Shown here: in pieces, positions 16,143 through 24,492 of the stretch
Layout of the letters: every line of letters begins with the position of its first letter
Position numbering within the stretch: position 1 is the stretch's first letter
Assembly (NCBI RefSeq): GCF_052115025.1
Contig: NZ_JBFRFW010000003.1
Location: 124,001-188,000, forward strand
DNA: 64,000 nucleotides
From: Bradyrhizobium_A sp052115025
GTDB lineage: Bacteria; Pseudomonadota; Alphaproteobacteria; Rhizobiales; Xanthobacteraceae
Direction: 5' to 3'
Position numbers and translations under genes: made by a program
The notes under the pieces: model-generated
What the model was told of the DNA's origin: nothing
The model's input: the letters and a program-made list of their open reading frames with translations, nothing else
The model's database searches: none

Positions 16143-17237
16143 CTAGGGCGAGAAAATCTTGAACAGATAGATCGCGAACACGACGAGGTGGACAAAGCCG
16201 AACAGCACATTGGTGCGCGGCGTGCTGAACGTCAGCATGCTGACGGCGATAGTGAGGAGGAGCACGACCATGTCCTGCTGGCTCAGGCCCAGCACCAGCG
16301 TCTTGCCCATGGTCACGGCGACCACGGCGACGGCCGGGATGGTCAGGCCGATGGTCGCCAGCGACGATCCCAGCGCCAGGTTGATGCTTTTTTGCAGGTC
16401 GTTCTTGCGGGCGGCGGAGATCGCGGCAAGGCCCTCGGGCATCAGGATCAGCAGCGCGACCACGACGCCGGCGAAGGCCGGCGGCGCGCCCATCATCTCG
16501 GTGGCGGCGTCGACCACCAGCGAGAATTTCTTGGCCAGCAGCACCACGGCCAGCAACGCGACGACCAGCAGCGCGAAATTGATCGTCAGCTTCTTGCCGA
16601 GCGGAATGCCGCTGTCGGGCGAGTCGTCGGTCTCGACGATGAAGTAGTCGCGGTGCAGCACCGTCTGGGTGTAGAGGAACACGGCGTACAGCGCGATCGT
16701 CACCAGGCTGACGAAGGTCAGCTGGCCGACGGTATAGACCGGCCCGGGCGCCGCGGTGGTGAAGTTCGGCATCACCAGCGTCATGGTCGCCAGCACGACC
16801 AGCACGCTGAGATAGATGCTCGAACCCGTCATCTGGAAATTCTGCTCGCGGTAGCGCAGGCCGCCCGCGAGGATGCAGACGCCCACAAGGGCGTTGCAGA
16901 CGATCATGACGACGGCGAACACCGTGTCGCGGGCAAGCGTCGGAACCTCCTTGTCGCCGAGCATGATGGTGGCGATCAGCGCGACCTCGATGATGGTCAC
17001 CGACATCGTCAGCACCAGCGTGCCGAACGGCTCGCCGATCTCGTGGGCGATGACCTCCGCGTGATGGACCGCCGCGAACACCGTGCCGAACAGGATGAAC
17101 AGCAGCACCACCGCGAACACGAGGCCCGGCAGTGTTCGCGAAAAGTCGACGCCCAGGATCGTCGCACCGGTGAAGAACAGAACGGCCAGCAGCGGAAACA
17201 GCCACGACGATCGTGGCATCGGGCCATGGAGGTTCAT
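16143..17237 (-). CDS. chaA: Calcium/proton antiporter, ChaA type
   Basis: The 364-residue protein has about eleven hydrophobic segments and the two cation/Ca2+ exchanger alpha-repeats: VLTMSVTIIEVALIATIML in the first half and PEGLAAISAARKNDLQKSINLALGSSLATIGLTIP in the second, each with the acidic residue expected in the transport site. Length equals E. coli ChaA. The ATG at 17237 (MNLHGP) is preferred over the upstream frame, which is Arg/Pro-rich and unlike the family. It should export Ca2+ (or Na+/K+) in exchange for protons. It stands alone. Confidence 0.85.
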   Translation of the reverse strand: MNLHGPMPRSSWLFPLLAVLFFTGATILGVDFSRTLPGLVFAVVLLFILFGTVFAAVHHAEVIAHEIGEPFGTLVLTMSVTIIEVALIATIMLGDKEVPTLARDTVFAVVMIVCNALVGVCILAGGLRYREQNFQMTGSSIYLSVLVVLATMTLVMPNFTTAAPGPVYTVGQLTFVSLVTIALYAVFLYTQTVLHRDYFIVETDDSPDSGIPLGKKLTINFALLVVALLAVVLLAKKFSLVVDAATEMMGAPPAFAGVVVALLILMPEGLAAISAARKNDLQKSINLALGSSLATIGLTIPAVAVVAVTMGKTLVLGLSQQDMVVLLLTIAVSMLTFSTPRTNVLFGFVHLVVFAIYLFKIFSP

Positions 17238-17399
17238 GATGGCTGGCGCCCCACTCAGTTCGCGATACCGCGCAGGATGCGCCGACACCAAGAGCGGACG
17301 CAAGGGGGAGCACGCGCGGGAGCGCCCCTCAGCCAGCCCTCTTAAGTCTGGCAAAAAAGGCAACAGCCGAGACGGCCTGACGCCCTCTCCGGCCGGCCC

Positions 17400-18236
17400 T
17401 CAGGAGGTCCGGCTGAAATCCGGCGGCCGCTTCTCGACGAAGGCCCGCACCGCCTCGCGATGTGCCATCGTACCGGCGGCTGCGACCATGTTGGCGGCCT
17501 CGTGATCGAGTGACGACAGGAAGTCCGCCGTCAGGGCATGATCGAGATTGTCCTTGATCGCGGCAAACGCCGCCGCCGGACCGGCGGCCAGGCGTGTGGC
17601 CCAGGCCAGCGCCTCCGCCTGCAGCTGCGCGTCCGGCACCACGCGGTTGACGAGCCCCAGCGCCTCGCCGCGGCGGGCATCGATGCGCTCGCCGACCAAC
17701 ATCAGCTCGCGGGCCCGCGCCGGCCCGGCGAGGCGGGTCAGCAGCCAGGAGATGCCGTAGTCGCCGGTCAGGGCGATGCGGGCGTAGCCGGTCGCCATGA
17801 AGGCACTCTCGGCGGCGATCCGCAGGTCGCAGGCGAGCGCGATGGCGAGGCCGGCGCCAGCCGCCGCGCCGGGCAGCGCCGCGATGATCGGCTTGCGCAG
17901 CCCCATCAGCGCGCCGGTCAGGGTGCGCTGGCGCTCGCGCAGACGCGCCACCTTGTCGTCGAAGCTCATCTCGGACGCGGAAGCGCGATCCCCCATGCCC
18001 TTGACGTCGCCGCCGGCGCAGAACGCCGTGCCCGCCCCGGTGAGCAGCAGCGCGCCGATGGCGGGATCCTCGCCCATCTGGCGGATCATCCGCCGCAGCG
18101 CCGGTGTCAGATGATCCGACAGGGCGTTGCGGGCGTCGGGACGGTTGAGGGTGATGATGGCGACGCGGTCGCGCACGGAGCACAGCAGCTCGGGCGTTCC
18201 GGTCTCGATCGCCTGAGCGACCTCTGGGGCAGTCAT
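17400..18236 (-). CDS. Enoyl-CoA hydratase/isomerase family protein
   Basis: The 278-residue protein has the crotonase fold: NRPDARNALS, oxyanion-hole AFCAGGDVKGM and GAAAGAGLAIALACD. The usual catalytic Glu pair of enoyl-CoA hydratase is not kept; the second position reads LTGDYGISW, with Asp as in isomerase-type members such as PaaG. That suggests isomerase or another acyl-CoA reaction rather than classical hydration. The ATG at 18236 has AGGAGG six bases upstream. It lies downstream of pntB, separated by a strong hairpin. Confidence 0.82.
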   Translation of the reverse strand: MTAPEVAQAIETGTPELLCSVRDRVAIITLNRPDARNALSDHLTPALRRMIRQMGEDPAIGALLLTGAGTAFCAGGDVKGMGDRASASEMSFDDKVARLRERQRTLTGALMGLRKPIIAALPGAAAGAGLAIALACDLRIAAESAFMATGYARIALTGDYGISWLLTRLAGPARARELMLVGERIDARRGEALGLVNRVVPDAQLQAEALAWATRLAAGPAAAFAAIKDNLDHALTADFLSSLDHEAANMVAAAGTMAHREAVRAFVEKRPPDFSRTS

Positions 18237-18270
18237 GGCGGCCTCCTGCATGAGCGCCGCCGCAATATAG

Positions 18271-18301
18271 ACCTGTCAGTGCCGTTTTGGCACTGACAGG
18301 T
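18271..18301. terminator. Perfect 13-bp hairpin between pntB and the crotonase gene
   Basis: ACCTGTCAGTGCC (18271-18283) and GGCACTGACAGGT (18289-18301) are perfect complements around a 5-base loop GTTTT. It starts 16 bases after the pntB stop (minus strand) and 35 bases before the crotonase start. No T-tract follows, so it may stabilise the pnt message 3' end or serve as an operator as well as a terminator. Confidence 0.55.
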
Positions 18302-18316
18302 GAGTGCGAATTGCCG

Positions 18317-19720
18317 TTACATCGCCTTGACGATGCTCTCGGTGACCTTCTTGGCGTCGCCCAGCAGCATCATGGTATTGTCGCGATAGAACAACGGGTT
18401 ATCAATGCCTGCGTAACCCGACGCCAGCGACCGCTTGATGAACATCACGGTGCCGGCCTTCCAGACCTGCAGCACAGGCATGCCGTAGATCGGCGAGGTC
18501 GGGTCTTCTTCGGCCGCCGGGTTGGTGACGTCATTGGCGCCGATCACGAAGGCGATGTCGGCCTGGGCAAACTCGGAGTTGATATCCTCGAGCTCGAACA
18601 CCTCGTCGTAGGGCACGTTGGCTTCCGCCAGCAGCACGTTCATGTGCCCGGGCATGCGGCCCGCCACCGGGTGGATGGCATACTTCACCTCGACGCCTTC
18701 CTTCTTCAGGATGTCGCCCATCTCGCGCAGCGCGTGCTGCGCCTGGGCGACCGCCATGCCGTAGCCCGGCACGATGATCACCTTCTGGGCGTTCTTCATG
18801 ATGAAGGCCGCATCATCCGCCGAGCCCAGCTTGACCGGCTTGGCTTCGCCGCCCCCCGCGCCGCCGCCGGCCGCCGCGGTCTCTCCGCCGAAGCCGCCGA
18901 GGATGACCGAGAAGAACGAGCGGTTCATAGCGTGGCACATGATGTAGGACAGGATCGCGCCCGACGAGCCGACAAGGGCGCCGGTGATGATCAGCGCCGA
19001 ATTGCCGAGGGTGAAGCCGATGCCCGCGGCGGCCCAGCCCGAGTACGAGTTCAGCATCGAGATCACGACCGGCATGTCGGCGCCGCCGATCGGGATGATC
19101 AGCAGCGCGCCGAGCACCAGCGCGATGATGGTGATCAGCCAGAAGTCGACCTGGCTCTGCGACACCACGAGGCCGTAGATGAAGTAGACCAGCGCGAGGC
19201 CGAGCACGATGTTGATGATGTGGCGCGCCGGCAGGATGATCGGCTTGCCGCTCATGCGGCCCGACAGCTTGAGGAACGCGATCACCGAGCCGGTGAAGGT
19301 CAGCGCGCCGATGGCGACGCCGAGCGACATTTCGACGAGGCTCGAGCCGTGGATGTTGCCGCGGCTGCCGATGTCGAAGGCGCCGGGCGCATAGAACGCC
19401 GCCGCCGCGACCAGCACCGCCGCCATGCCGACCAGCGAGTGGAAGGCGGCGACCAGTTCCGGCATCGAGGTCATCGGCACGCGGCGGGCGATCACCGCGC
19501 CGATGCCGCCGCCGATGGCGATGCCGAGGATCACCAGCAGCCAGGCGATGCCACCGGACGGCGGATGCGCCGCAAGCGTGGTGCCGATGGCGATCGCCAT
19601 GCCGGCCATGCCGAGGAAGTTGCCCTGCCGGCTCGACGCCGGGCTCGACAGCCCGCGCAGCGACAGGATGAAGAGCGCGCCGGCCAGAAGATACAGCAGC
19701 GCGGAAAGATTGGCGTTCAT
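18317..19720 (-). CDS. pntB: NAD(P) transhydrogenase subunit beta
   Basis: The 467-residue protein couples hydride transfer from NADH to NADP+ to proton entry. About nine membrane helices form the first 260 residues, followed by the soluble NADP-binding domain III: VIIVPGYGMAVAQAQHAL, YAIHPVAGRMPGHMNVLLAEA, VIGANDVTNPAA and YGMPVL. Length fits. It is the last gene of a pntA1-pntA2-pntB operon, 22 bases after pntA2. Confidence 0.95.
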   Translation of the reverse strand: MNANLSALLYLLAGALFILSLRGLSSPASSRQGNFLGMAGMAIAIGTTLAAHPPSGGIAWLLVILGIAIGGGIGAVIARRVPMTSMPELVAAFHSLVGMAAVLVAAAAFYAPGAFDIGSRGNIHGSSLVEMSLGVAIGALTFTGSVIAFLKLSGRMSGKPIILPARHIINIVLGLALVYFIYGLVVSQSQVDFWLITIIALVLGALLIIPIGGADMPVVISMLNSYSGWAAAGIGFTLGNSALIITGALVGSSGAILSYIMCHAMNRSFFSVILGGFGGETAAAGGGAGGGEAKPVKLGSADDAAFIMKNAQKVIIVPGYGMAVAQAQHALREMGDILKKEGVEVKYAIHPVAGRMPGHMNVLLAEANVPYDEVFELEDINSEFAQADIAFVIGANDVTNPAAEEDPTSPIYGMPVLQVWKAGTVMFIKRSLASGYAGIDNPLFYRDNTMMLLGDAKKVTESIVKAM

Positions 19721-19742
19721 TTCAATGCCCCCCAGATCGCGC

Positions 19743-20066
19743 TTACTTCTGCTTCTTCTTGTACATCGCCAGCATGCGCTGGGTGACGAGGAAGCCGCCG
19801 AAGATGTTCACCGATGCGAAGATCAGCGCGACGAAGCCGAAGCCCCGCGCCCACAGCGAAGCCTCGCCGTCGCCGACCAGCGCGACGCCGACCGCGAGCA
19901 GCGCGCCGACCACGATCACCGAGGAGATCGCATTGGTCACCGACATCAGCGGCGTGTGCAGCGCGGGGGTCACCGACCACACCACGAAGTAGCCGACGAA
20001 CACGGCAAGGACGAAAATCGACAGCCGAAACACGAACGGATCGACGGCCTGCACGACATGTTCCAT
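19743..20066 (-). CDS. pntA2: NAD(P) transhydrogenase subunit alpha, part 2 (membrane)
   Basis: The 107-residue protein carries three to four membrane helices, including VTPALHTPLMSVTNAISS, the conserved domain II segment that in E. coli is fused to the end of PntA. Alphaproteobacteria commonly split PntA into a soluble part (pntA1) and this membrane part. The ATG at 20066 has GGAGA upstream; the longer frame to 20162 overlaps the pntA1 end and lacks support. It lies 11 bases after pntA1. Confidence 0.93.
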   Translation of the reverse strand: MEHVVQAVDPFVFRLSIFVLAVFVGYFVVWSVTPALHTPLMSVTNAISSVIVVGALLAVGVALVGDGEASLWARGFGFVALIFASVNIFGGFLVTQRMLAMYKKKQK

Positions 20067-20077
20067 GGCGGCTCTCC

Positions 20078-21208
20078 TTATGCGCTCTTCGGCTGGAAGT
20101 TCGGGTGGATGACCGCACCGTCCCTGGTCAGCGCGGTGGCCTTGACCAGGTCGTCGTCCCACTTCACCGCGAGCGCCTTGGTCGACTTGTCGACCAGCGT
20201 CTCGATGAAGGCGAACAGATTCTTGGCATAGAGCGCGGAAGCCGAAGCGGCGACGCGGCCGGCGAGGTTCGGGAAGCCGACGATCTTGACGCCGTCGAGG
20301 TCGACGACCTCACCCGACTTCACGCCCTCGACATTGCCGCCCCGCTCGACCGCGAGATCGACCAGCACGGAGCCCGGCTTCATCGACTTCACCATGTCGC
20401 TGGAAACGAGGCGCGGCGCCGGCCGGCCCGGGATCAGCGCCGTGGTGATGACGATGTCCTGCTTCTTGATGTGCTCGGCGGTCAGCGCGGCCTGCTTCGC
20501 CTGGTACTCCCTGGACATTTCCTTGGCGTAGCCGCCGGCAGTCTCGGCCTGCTTGAACTCGTCGTCCTCGACCGCGATGAACTTGGCCCCGAGGGACTCG
20601 ACCTGCTCCTTCACCGCCGGGCGCACGTCCGTCGCGGTGACGATCGCGCCGAGGCGACGGGCCGTGGCGATCGCCTGCAGGCCGGCGACGCCGACGCCCA
20701 TCACGAATACCTTGGCGGCGGGCACGGTGCCGGCCGCGGTCATCATCATCGGGAAGGCACGGCCGAACGCGTCGGCCGCCTCGATCACGGCGCGGTAGCC
20801 GGCGAGATTGGCCTGCGACGACAGCACGTCCATCACCTGCGCGCGGGTGATGCGTGGCATCAGCTCCATCGCGAACGCGGCGACGCCGGCATCCGCCATG
20901 CTCTTGAGCGCGGCGTCGTTGCCGTAGGAGTCCATGATCGCGATGACCAGCGCGCCGCGCTTGTAGGCGGCGAGCTCGCTCGCCTCCGGCCGCTTCACCT
21001 TGATGACGATGTCGGCGTCCTTGACCGCATCGGCGGTGACGGTTGCGCCCGCTGCCTGGTACTCGGCATCCGGCACGCCGGACTTGACGCCCGCACCCGG
21101 CTCGACCGCAACCTCGGCGCCCAGCGCCTTGAATTTCTTCACGGTCTCGGGCACCGCCGCGACACGCGGTTCGGCCGCATCGATTTCTTTGGCAATGGCA
21201 ATTTTCAT
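20078..21208 (-). CDS. pntA1: NAD(P) transhydrogenase subunit alpha, part 1 (NAD-binding)
   Basis: The 376-residue soluble domain I binds NAD(H). Signatures are MKIAIAKEIDAAEPRVAAVPETVKK-type N-terminus, MELMPRITRAQVMDVLSSQANLAGYRAV, the Rossmann loop VFVMGVGVAGLQAIATA, and ATDVRPAVKEQVESLGAKF. The ATG at 21208 is preceded by GGGGGGAAAC. It heads the pnt operon and is followed by the membrane part pntA2. Confidence 0.95.
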   Translation of the reverse strand: MKIAIAKEIDAAEPRVAAVPETVKKFKALGAEVAVEPGAGVKSGVPDAEYQAAGATVTADAVKDADIVIKVKRPEASELAAYKRGALVIAIMDSYGNDAALKSMADAGVAAFAMELMPRITRAQVMDVLSSQANLAGYRAVIEAADAFGRAFPMMMTAAGTVPAAKVFVMGVGVAGLQAIATARRLGAIVTATDVRPAVKEQVESLGAKFIAVEDDEFKQAETAGGYAKEMSREYQAKQAALTAEHIKKQDIVITTALIPGRPAPRLVSSDMVKSMKPGSVLVDLAVERGGNVEGVKSGEVVDLDGVKIVGFPNLAGRVAASASALYAKNLFAFIETLVDKSTKALAVKWDDDLVKATALTRDGAVIHPNFQPKSA

Positions 21209-21280
21209 GTTTCCCCCCTGCGGCCGAACGGTCGCACACAATTCAGCCGCCGGCGACGAGCGCCGGCGGGACAGACGTGA

Positions 21281-21427
21281 TCAGAGAAGGAAGATCGCCA
21301 TCAGCACGACGAGCAGGACGACCGCGGTGGTGCCCCAGGTAACGAACTTCAGGAAGCCCTCGTAGGTGGCTTCGTGCGCGGGATAGTCGTTCCCGTCAGC
21401 GGTGGTGTAAGCAACTTCGTTGGCCAT
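21281..21427 (-). CDS. aa3-type cytochrome c oxidase subunit IV
   Basis: This 48-residue protein is easily missed because of its size. It reads MANEVAYTTADGNDYPAHEA, then a polar-to-hydrophobic junction and one C-terminal membrane helix. That matches the small alphaproteobacterial subunit IV (Pfam COX4_pro_2) known from the Paracoccus/Rhodobacter aa3 oxidase, where it wraps the complex but is not essential. The ATG at 21427 has GGAGGGG eight bases upstream. It reads into pntA1 on the same strand, 72 bases away, so it may be the first gene of the pnt transcript. Confidence 0.85.
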   Translation of the reverse strand: MANEVAYTTADGNDYPAHEATYEGFLKFVTWGTTAVVLLVVLMAIFLL

Positions 21428-21608
21428 CGGTCCCCTCCAGCATCTTAAAAAAGGTATCGGGAATTAGCCCAATTGTGCATCAAGGGCAATGTCCGACGCT
21501 ACCTTATCTGCCTGATTAAACGGCCCTAAACGGCCGATTAAAGAGCGCGCAAGCACCGCTTGCAATGCGATTCGGCCAAGTTTTTTCACGATGTGGGATT
21601 TGGGAGGC

Positions 21609-21634
21609 GGGCGCAGTCGACCGTGACTGCGCCC
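21609..21634 (-). terminator. Hairpin after pepF
   Basis: GGGCGCAGTC (21609-21618) pairs perfectly with GACTGCGCCC (21625-21634) around a 6-base loop. It lies 21 bases after the pepF stop on the minus strand. There is no U-tract, so termination strength is uncertain. Confidence 0.55.
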
Positions 21635-21654
21635 AACGGCCGGATCGTCCGCCG

Positions 21655-23550
21655 TCAGCCCATCGCCTCGAGCTCGGAAATCATGCCTTCGATCACCGAC
21701 AGGCCGCCGTCCCAGAAGGTCGGGTCCTTGGCGTCAAGACCGAACGGCTTCAGCAATTCCGAATAATGCCGGGTGCCGCCGGCGGCCAGCATCGCGAGAT
21801 AACGCTCGGCGAAGCCTTCGGCAGCGCGCTCGTAGACCGCGTAGAGCGAGTTCACGAGGCAGTCGCCGAACGCATAGGCGTAGACATAGAACGGCGAGTG
21901 GATGAAGTGAGGGATATACATCCAGTAGGTCTCGTAGCCTGGCTTGATCTCGATCGCCGACCCGAGACTCTCGCCCTGCACCGACAGCCACAGCTCGCCG
22001 ATCCGCTCGGCCGTCAACTCACCGTTGCGCCGTTCAGTGTGCAGCGCGCGCTCGAACGAGTAGAACGCGATCTGCCGCACCACCGTGTTGATCATGTCCT
22101 CGACCTTGCCGGCGAGCAGCGCCTGGCGCTGCTTGCCCTCCTTGGTCGAAGCCAGCAGGCGCTTGAAGGTCAGCATCTCGCCGAACACGCTCGCGGTCTC
22201 GGCCAGCGTCAGCGGCGTCGGCGCCATCAGCGCGCCGTTCTTCGCCGCCAGCACCTGGTGCACGCCGTGGCCGAGCTCGTGCGCCAGCACCATGACGTCG
22301 CGCGGCTTGCCCTGGTAGTTGAGCAGCACGTAGGGGTGCGCCGACGGCGTGGTCGGATGGGAGAACGCCCCCGGCGCCTTGCCCGGCCGCACTGGCGCAT
22401 CGATCCAGCGCTCGTCGAAGAAGCGTGCGGCGATGTCGGCCATCTGCGGCGAGAACGCGCCGTAGGCACCGAGCACCATCTTCTGCGCATCCGGCCAGGC
22501 GATAGTGCCGGTGGCGGCGAACGGCAGCGGCGCGTTGCGGTCCCAGTACGGCAGCGTCTTCTTGCCGAACCAGCGCGCCTTCAGCGCGTAATAGCGATGC
22601 GAGATGCGCGGATAGGCGGCGCGCACAGACGCCACCAGCGCATCCACCACCTCGCGCTCGACGCGGTTGGAGAGGTGGCGGGAATCGGCGATGTCGCCGA
22701 AGCCGCGCCAGCGGTCGGAAATCTCCTTGTCCTTGGCAAGCGTGTTGGTGATCAGCGCAAAAGTGCGCTCGTGCGCCTTGAAGGTCTTGGCCAGCGCCTG
22801 CGCCGCCGCCTTGCGCTTGTTCGGCGCGCGATCCTGCATCAGGTTCAGCGTCGGCTCGATCGCCAGGTCCTTGCCTTCGACCTTGAAGCGCAGCCCGGCA
22901 ATGGTCTGGTCGAACAGCCGGTTCCAGGCGGCGTAGCCGCTGACCGACTTCTCGTGGAACAGCTGCTCGACACGGTCTTCGAGCTGATAGGGCTTGTCCT
23001 TGCGGATATCCTCCAGCCACGGCCGGTAGTGACCGAGCTCGGGCGTCTCCATCGCCTGCTCCAGCAGCGCATCGTCGACGCGGTTGAGCTCGAGCGTGAA
23101 GAACAGCAGGTGCACCGAGGCCGCCGTGATGCGCTCGGAGACGTCGCCATAGAACTTGGAAATCGCCGGATCGACGGTGTCGCCGGCATGGACGAGACCG
23201 GCGAACGACACCAGCCGTCCGGCGAGGTCGTCGATCGCCTCGAAGGCGCGCACGGCCTCCGCGAGCCAGATGCCGCCTTTGGCCGCGGCGACCCCTTCGG
23301 CGAGCTTGCCCTTGTAGGCGGTCTCGAACCCGACGCAGTCGGCGTCGAGCTTGTCGAGGTCGCGCGCGATCTCCGGCGCGTCGATCGACGGATAGAGATC
23401 CGCCAGGTTCCACTCCGGCAGCCGGCCCTGCGTACTCTTTGCCGCAGCCTTGCGGGCCGGCTTCGCAGCGGCCTTCGGGGCGGTCTTGACGGCTTTGGCG
23501 GGCTTGGCTGTGGGCTTGGCGGCGCGGCGGGTCGCAGGTTTCGCAGGCAT
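21655..23550 (-). CDS. pepF: M3-family oligoendopeptidase F
   Basis: The 631-residue protein is a zinc metallopeptidase that degrades short peptides in the cytoplasm. The zinc site is ELGHGVHQ (HExxH-type, here in the sequence LAHELGHGVHQV) with the third ligand Glu in ETASVFGEML about 25 residues later. The PepF-style N-terminus WNLADLYPSIDAPEI is clear. The first 45 residues (MPAKPATRRAAKPTAKPAK) are an Ala/Lys/Pro-rich extension that resembles histone-like tails and is probably disordered. The ATG at 23550 starts exactly at this tail. Confidence 0.9.
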   Translation of the reverse strand: MPAKPATRRAAKPTAKPAKAVKTAPKAAAKPARKAAAKSTQGRLPEWNLADLYPSIDAPEIARDLDKLDADCVGFETAYKGKLAEGVAAAKGGIWLAEAVRAFEAIDDLAGRLVSFAGLVHAGDTVDPAISKFYGDVSERITAASVHLLFFTLELNRVDDALLEQAMETPELGHYRPWLEDIRKDKPYQLEDRVEQLFHEKSVSGYAAWNRLFDQTIAGLRFKVEGKDLAIEPTLNLMQDRAPNKRKAAAQALAKTFKAHERTFALITNTLAKDKEISDRWRGFGDIADSRHLSNRVEREVVDALVASVRAAYPRISHRYYALKARWFGKKTLPYWDRNAPLPFAATGTIAWPDAQKMVLGAYGAFSPQMADIAARFFDERWIDAPVRPGKAPGAFSHPTTPSAHPYVLLNYQGKPRDVMVLAHELGHGVHQVLAAKNGALMAPTPLTLAETASVFGEMLTFKRLLASTKEGKQRQALLAGKVEDMINTVVRQIAFYSFERALHTERRNGELTAERIGELWLSVQGESLGSAIEIKPGYETYWMYIPHFIHSPFYVYAYAFGDCLVNSLYAVYERAAEGFAERYLAMLAAGGTRHYSELLKPFGLDAKDPTFWDGGLSVIEGMISELEAMG

Positions 23551-23706
23551 GAAAGGGGTGAACCTCGGAAGCGGAGACGAACGGACGGACACAGCGCGAA
23601 CCGACGGCACACGCCCGCGTCCAACCACAGCATATGTGCCGCAAGCGGATTCGATCAACCGTCGATCCCATGACGTTCCGATGACCGGGCCGTCATGCCG
23701 CCGGCA

Positions 23707-24492
23707 TCAGGGTGCGGCGACGTGGAACGCCAGGGTCGCGTTGTAGAGGTCGCTGTCGGCGAGTTGCCGCAGTTTCGCCGGCTTCACCTCGTGGTCGATC
23801 GCGAGCAGGTGCGGGCCGGCCTTGACCAGCGGGATCGCGACGATGCCCGTGGCGTCGCTGCGGAATTTCGGAATGTCGTTCTCGGCCATCGCGGTGACGC
23901 CATCGCCGCGCTCGACCAGAACGCCGGCGAGCGGCCTGCCGCGGAACAGCACCTTGACCCGCAGGGTCGCGCCGGGTGCGGCGATCGCCGGATCGGACTG
24001 CGGCACCAGCTCGAGCTCGTGGCCGAGCACCCTGCTCCAGGGCGCGTCGCGGCCGGTGACGGCCTTGGCGAACTTCACCGACCACATGCCCTTGCGCGCG
24101 TCGGGATACATCAACTTGCTGCTGTTGCGGAAGCTGCCGTCGGCGGTCTGCACCCAGAAACCGTTGTCGTAGCGCGCCGCCAGCAGTTCGGCCCGACCGG
24201 TATCGGGGGCAGTGAGCACGAACGTGCCGTCGACGACCGCGGGCGTCAGCTTGCCGATCAGCGAGGTCGCGCCCTCGCGCGTGATCGCTTCGATATCCAG
24301 CACCTTGTCCGCCAGCGGCGGCGGCCGGTCCCCGGGATGGCCGTAGTTGACCACGACGCGCGCGCCGGCGCCCTCGCCGGTGCGCGACAGCCAGAGGTCA
24401 TGGGCCTCGGCGGCCGGTGCCACGGCGAGACTGGCCGCGACGGCGGCGAGCGACAGGAAACGGACCATCGTCTTCATGTCATGCGTCTTCAT
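23707..24492 (-). CDS. Exported DUF4198 protein, nickel/cobalt uptake associated
   Basis: The 261-residue protein has a cleavable signal ending AEAHDLWL; a His right after the cleavage site is typical of the DUF4198 family, which is found with nickel and cobalt transport genes. The rest is predicted beta-rich and includes a carboxypeptidase-regulatory-like repeat (GATLRVKVLFRGRPLAGVLVERGDG). The ATG at 24492 overlaps the TonB receptor stop by four bases; an alternative ATG at 24477 also works. It is probably a periplasmic helper in metal handling, inferred from context. Confidence 0.78.
   Translation of the reverse strand: MKTHDMKTMVRFLSLAAVAASLAVAPAAEAHDLWLSRTGEGAGARVVVNYGHPGDRPPPLADKVLDIEAITREGATSLIGKLTPAVVDGTFVLTAPDTGRAELLAARYDNGFWVQTADGSFRNSSKLMYPDARKGMWSVKFAKAVTGRDAPWSRVLGHELELVPQSDPAIAAPGATLRVKVLFRGRPLAGVLVERGDGVTAMAENDIPKFRSDATGIVAIPLVKAGPHLLAIDHEVKPAKLRQLADSDLYNATLAFHVAAP

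Noticed and set aside
21565..23673. Plus-strand ORF of 702 residues opposite pepF
   Set aside because: Antisense to the zinc-peptidase gene with its intact motifs; composition typical of a shadow frame.
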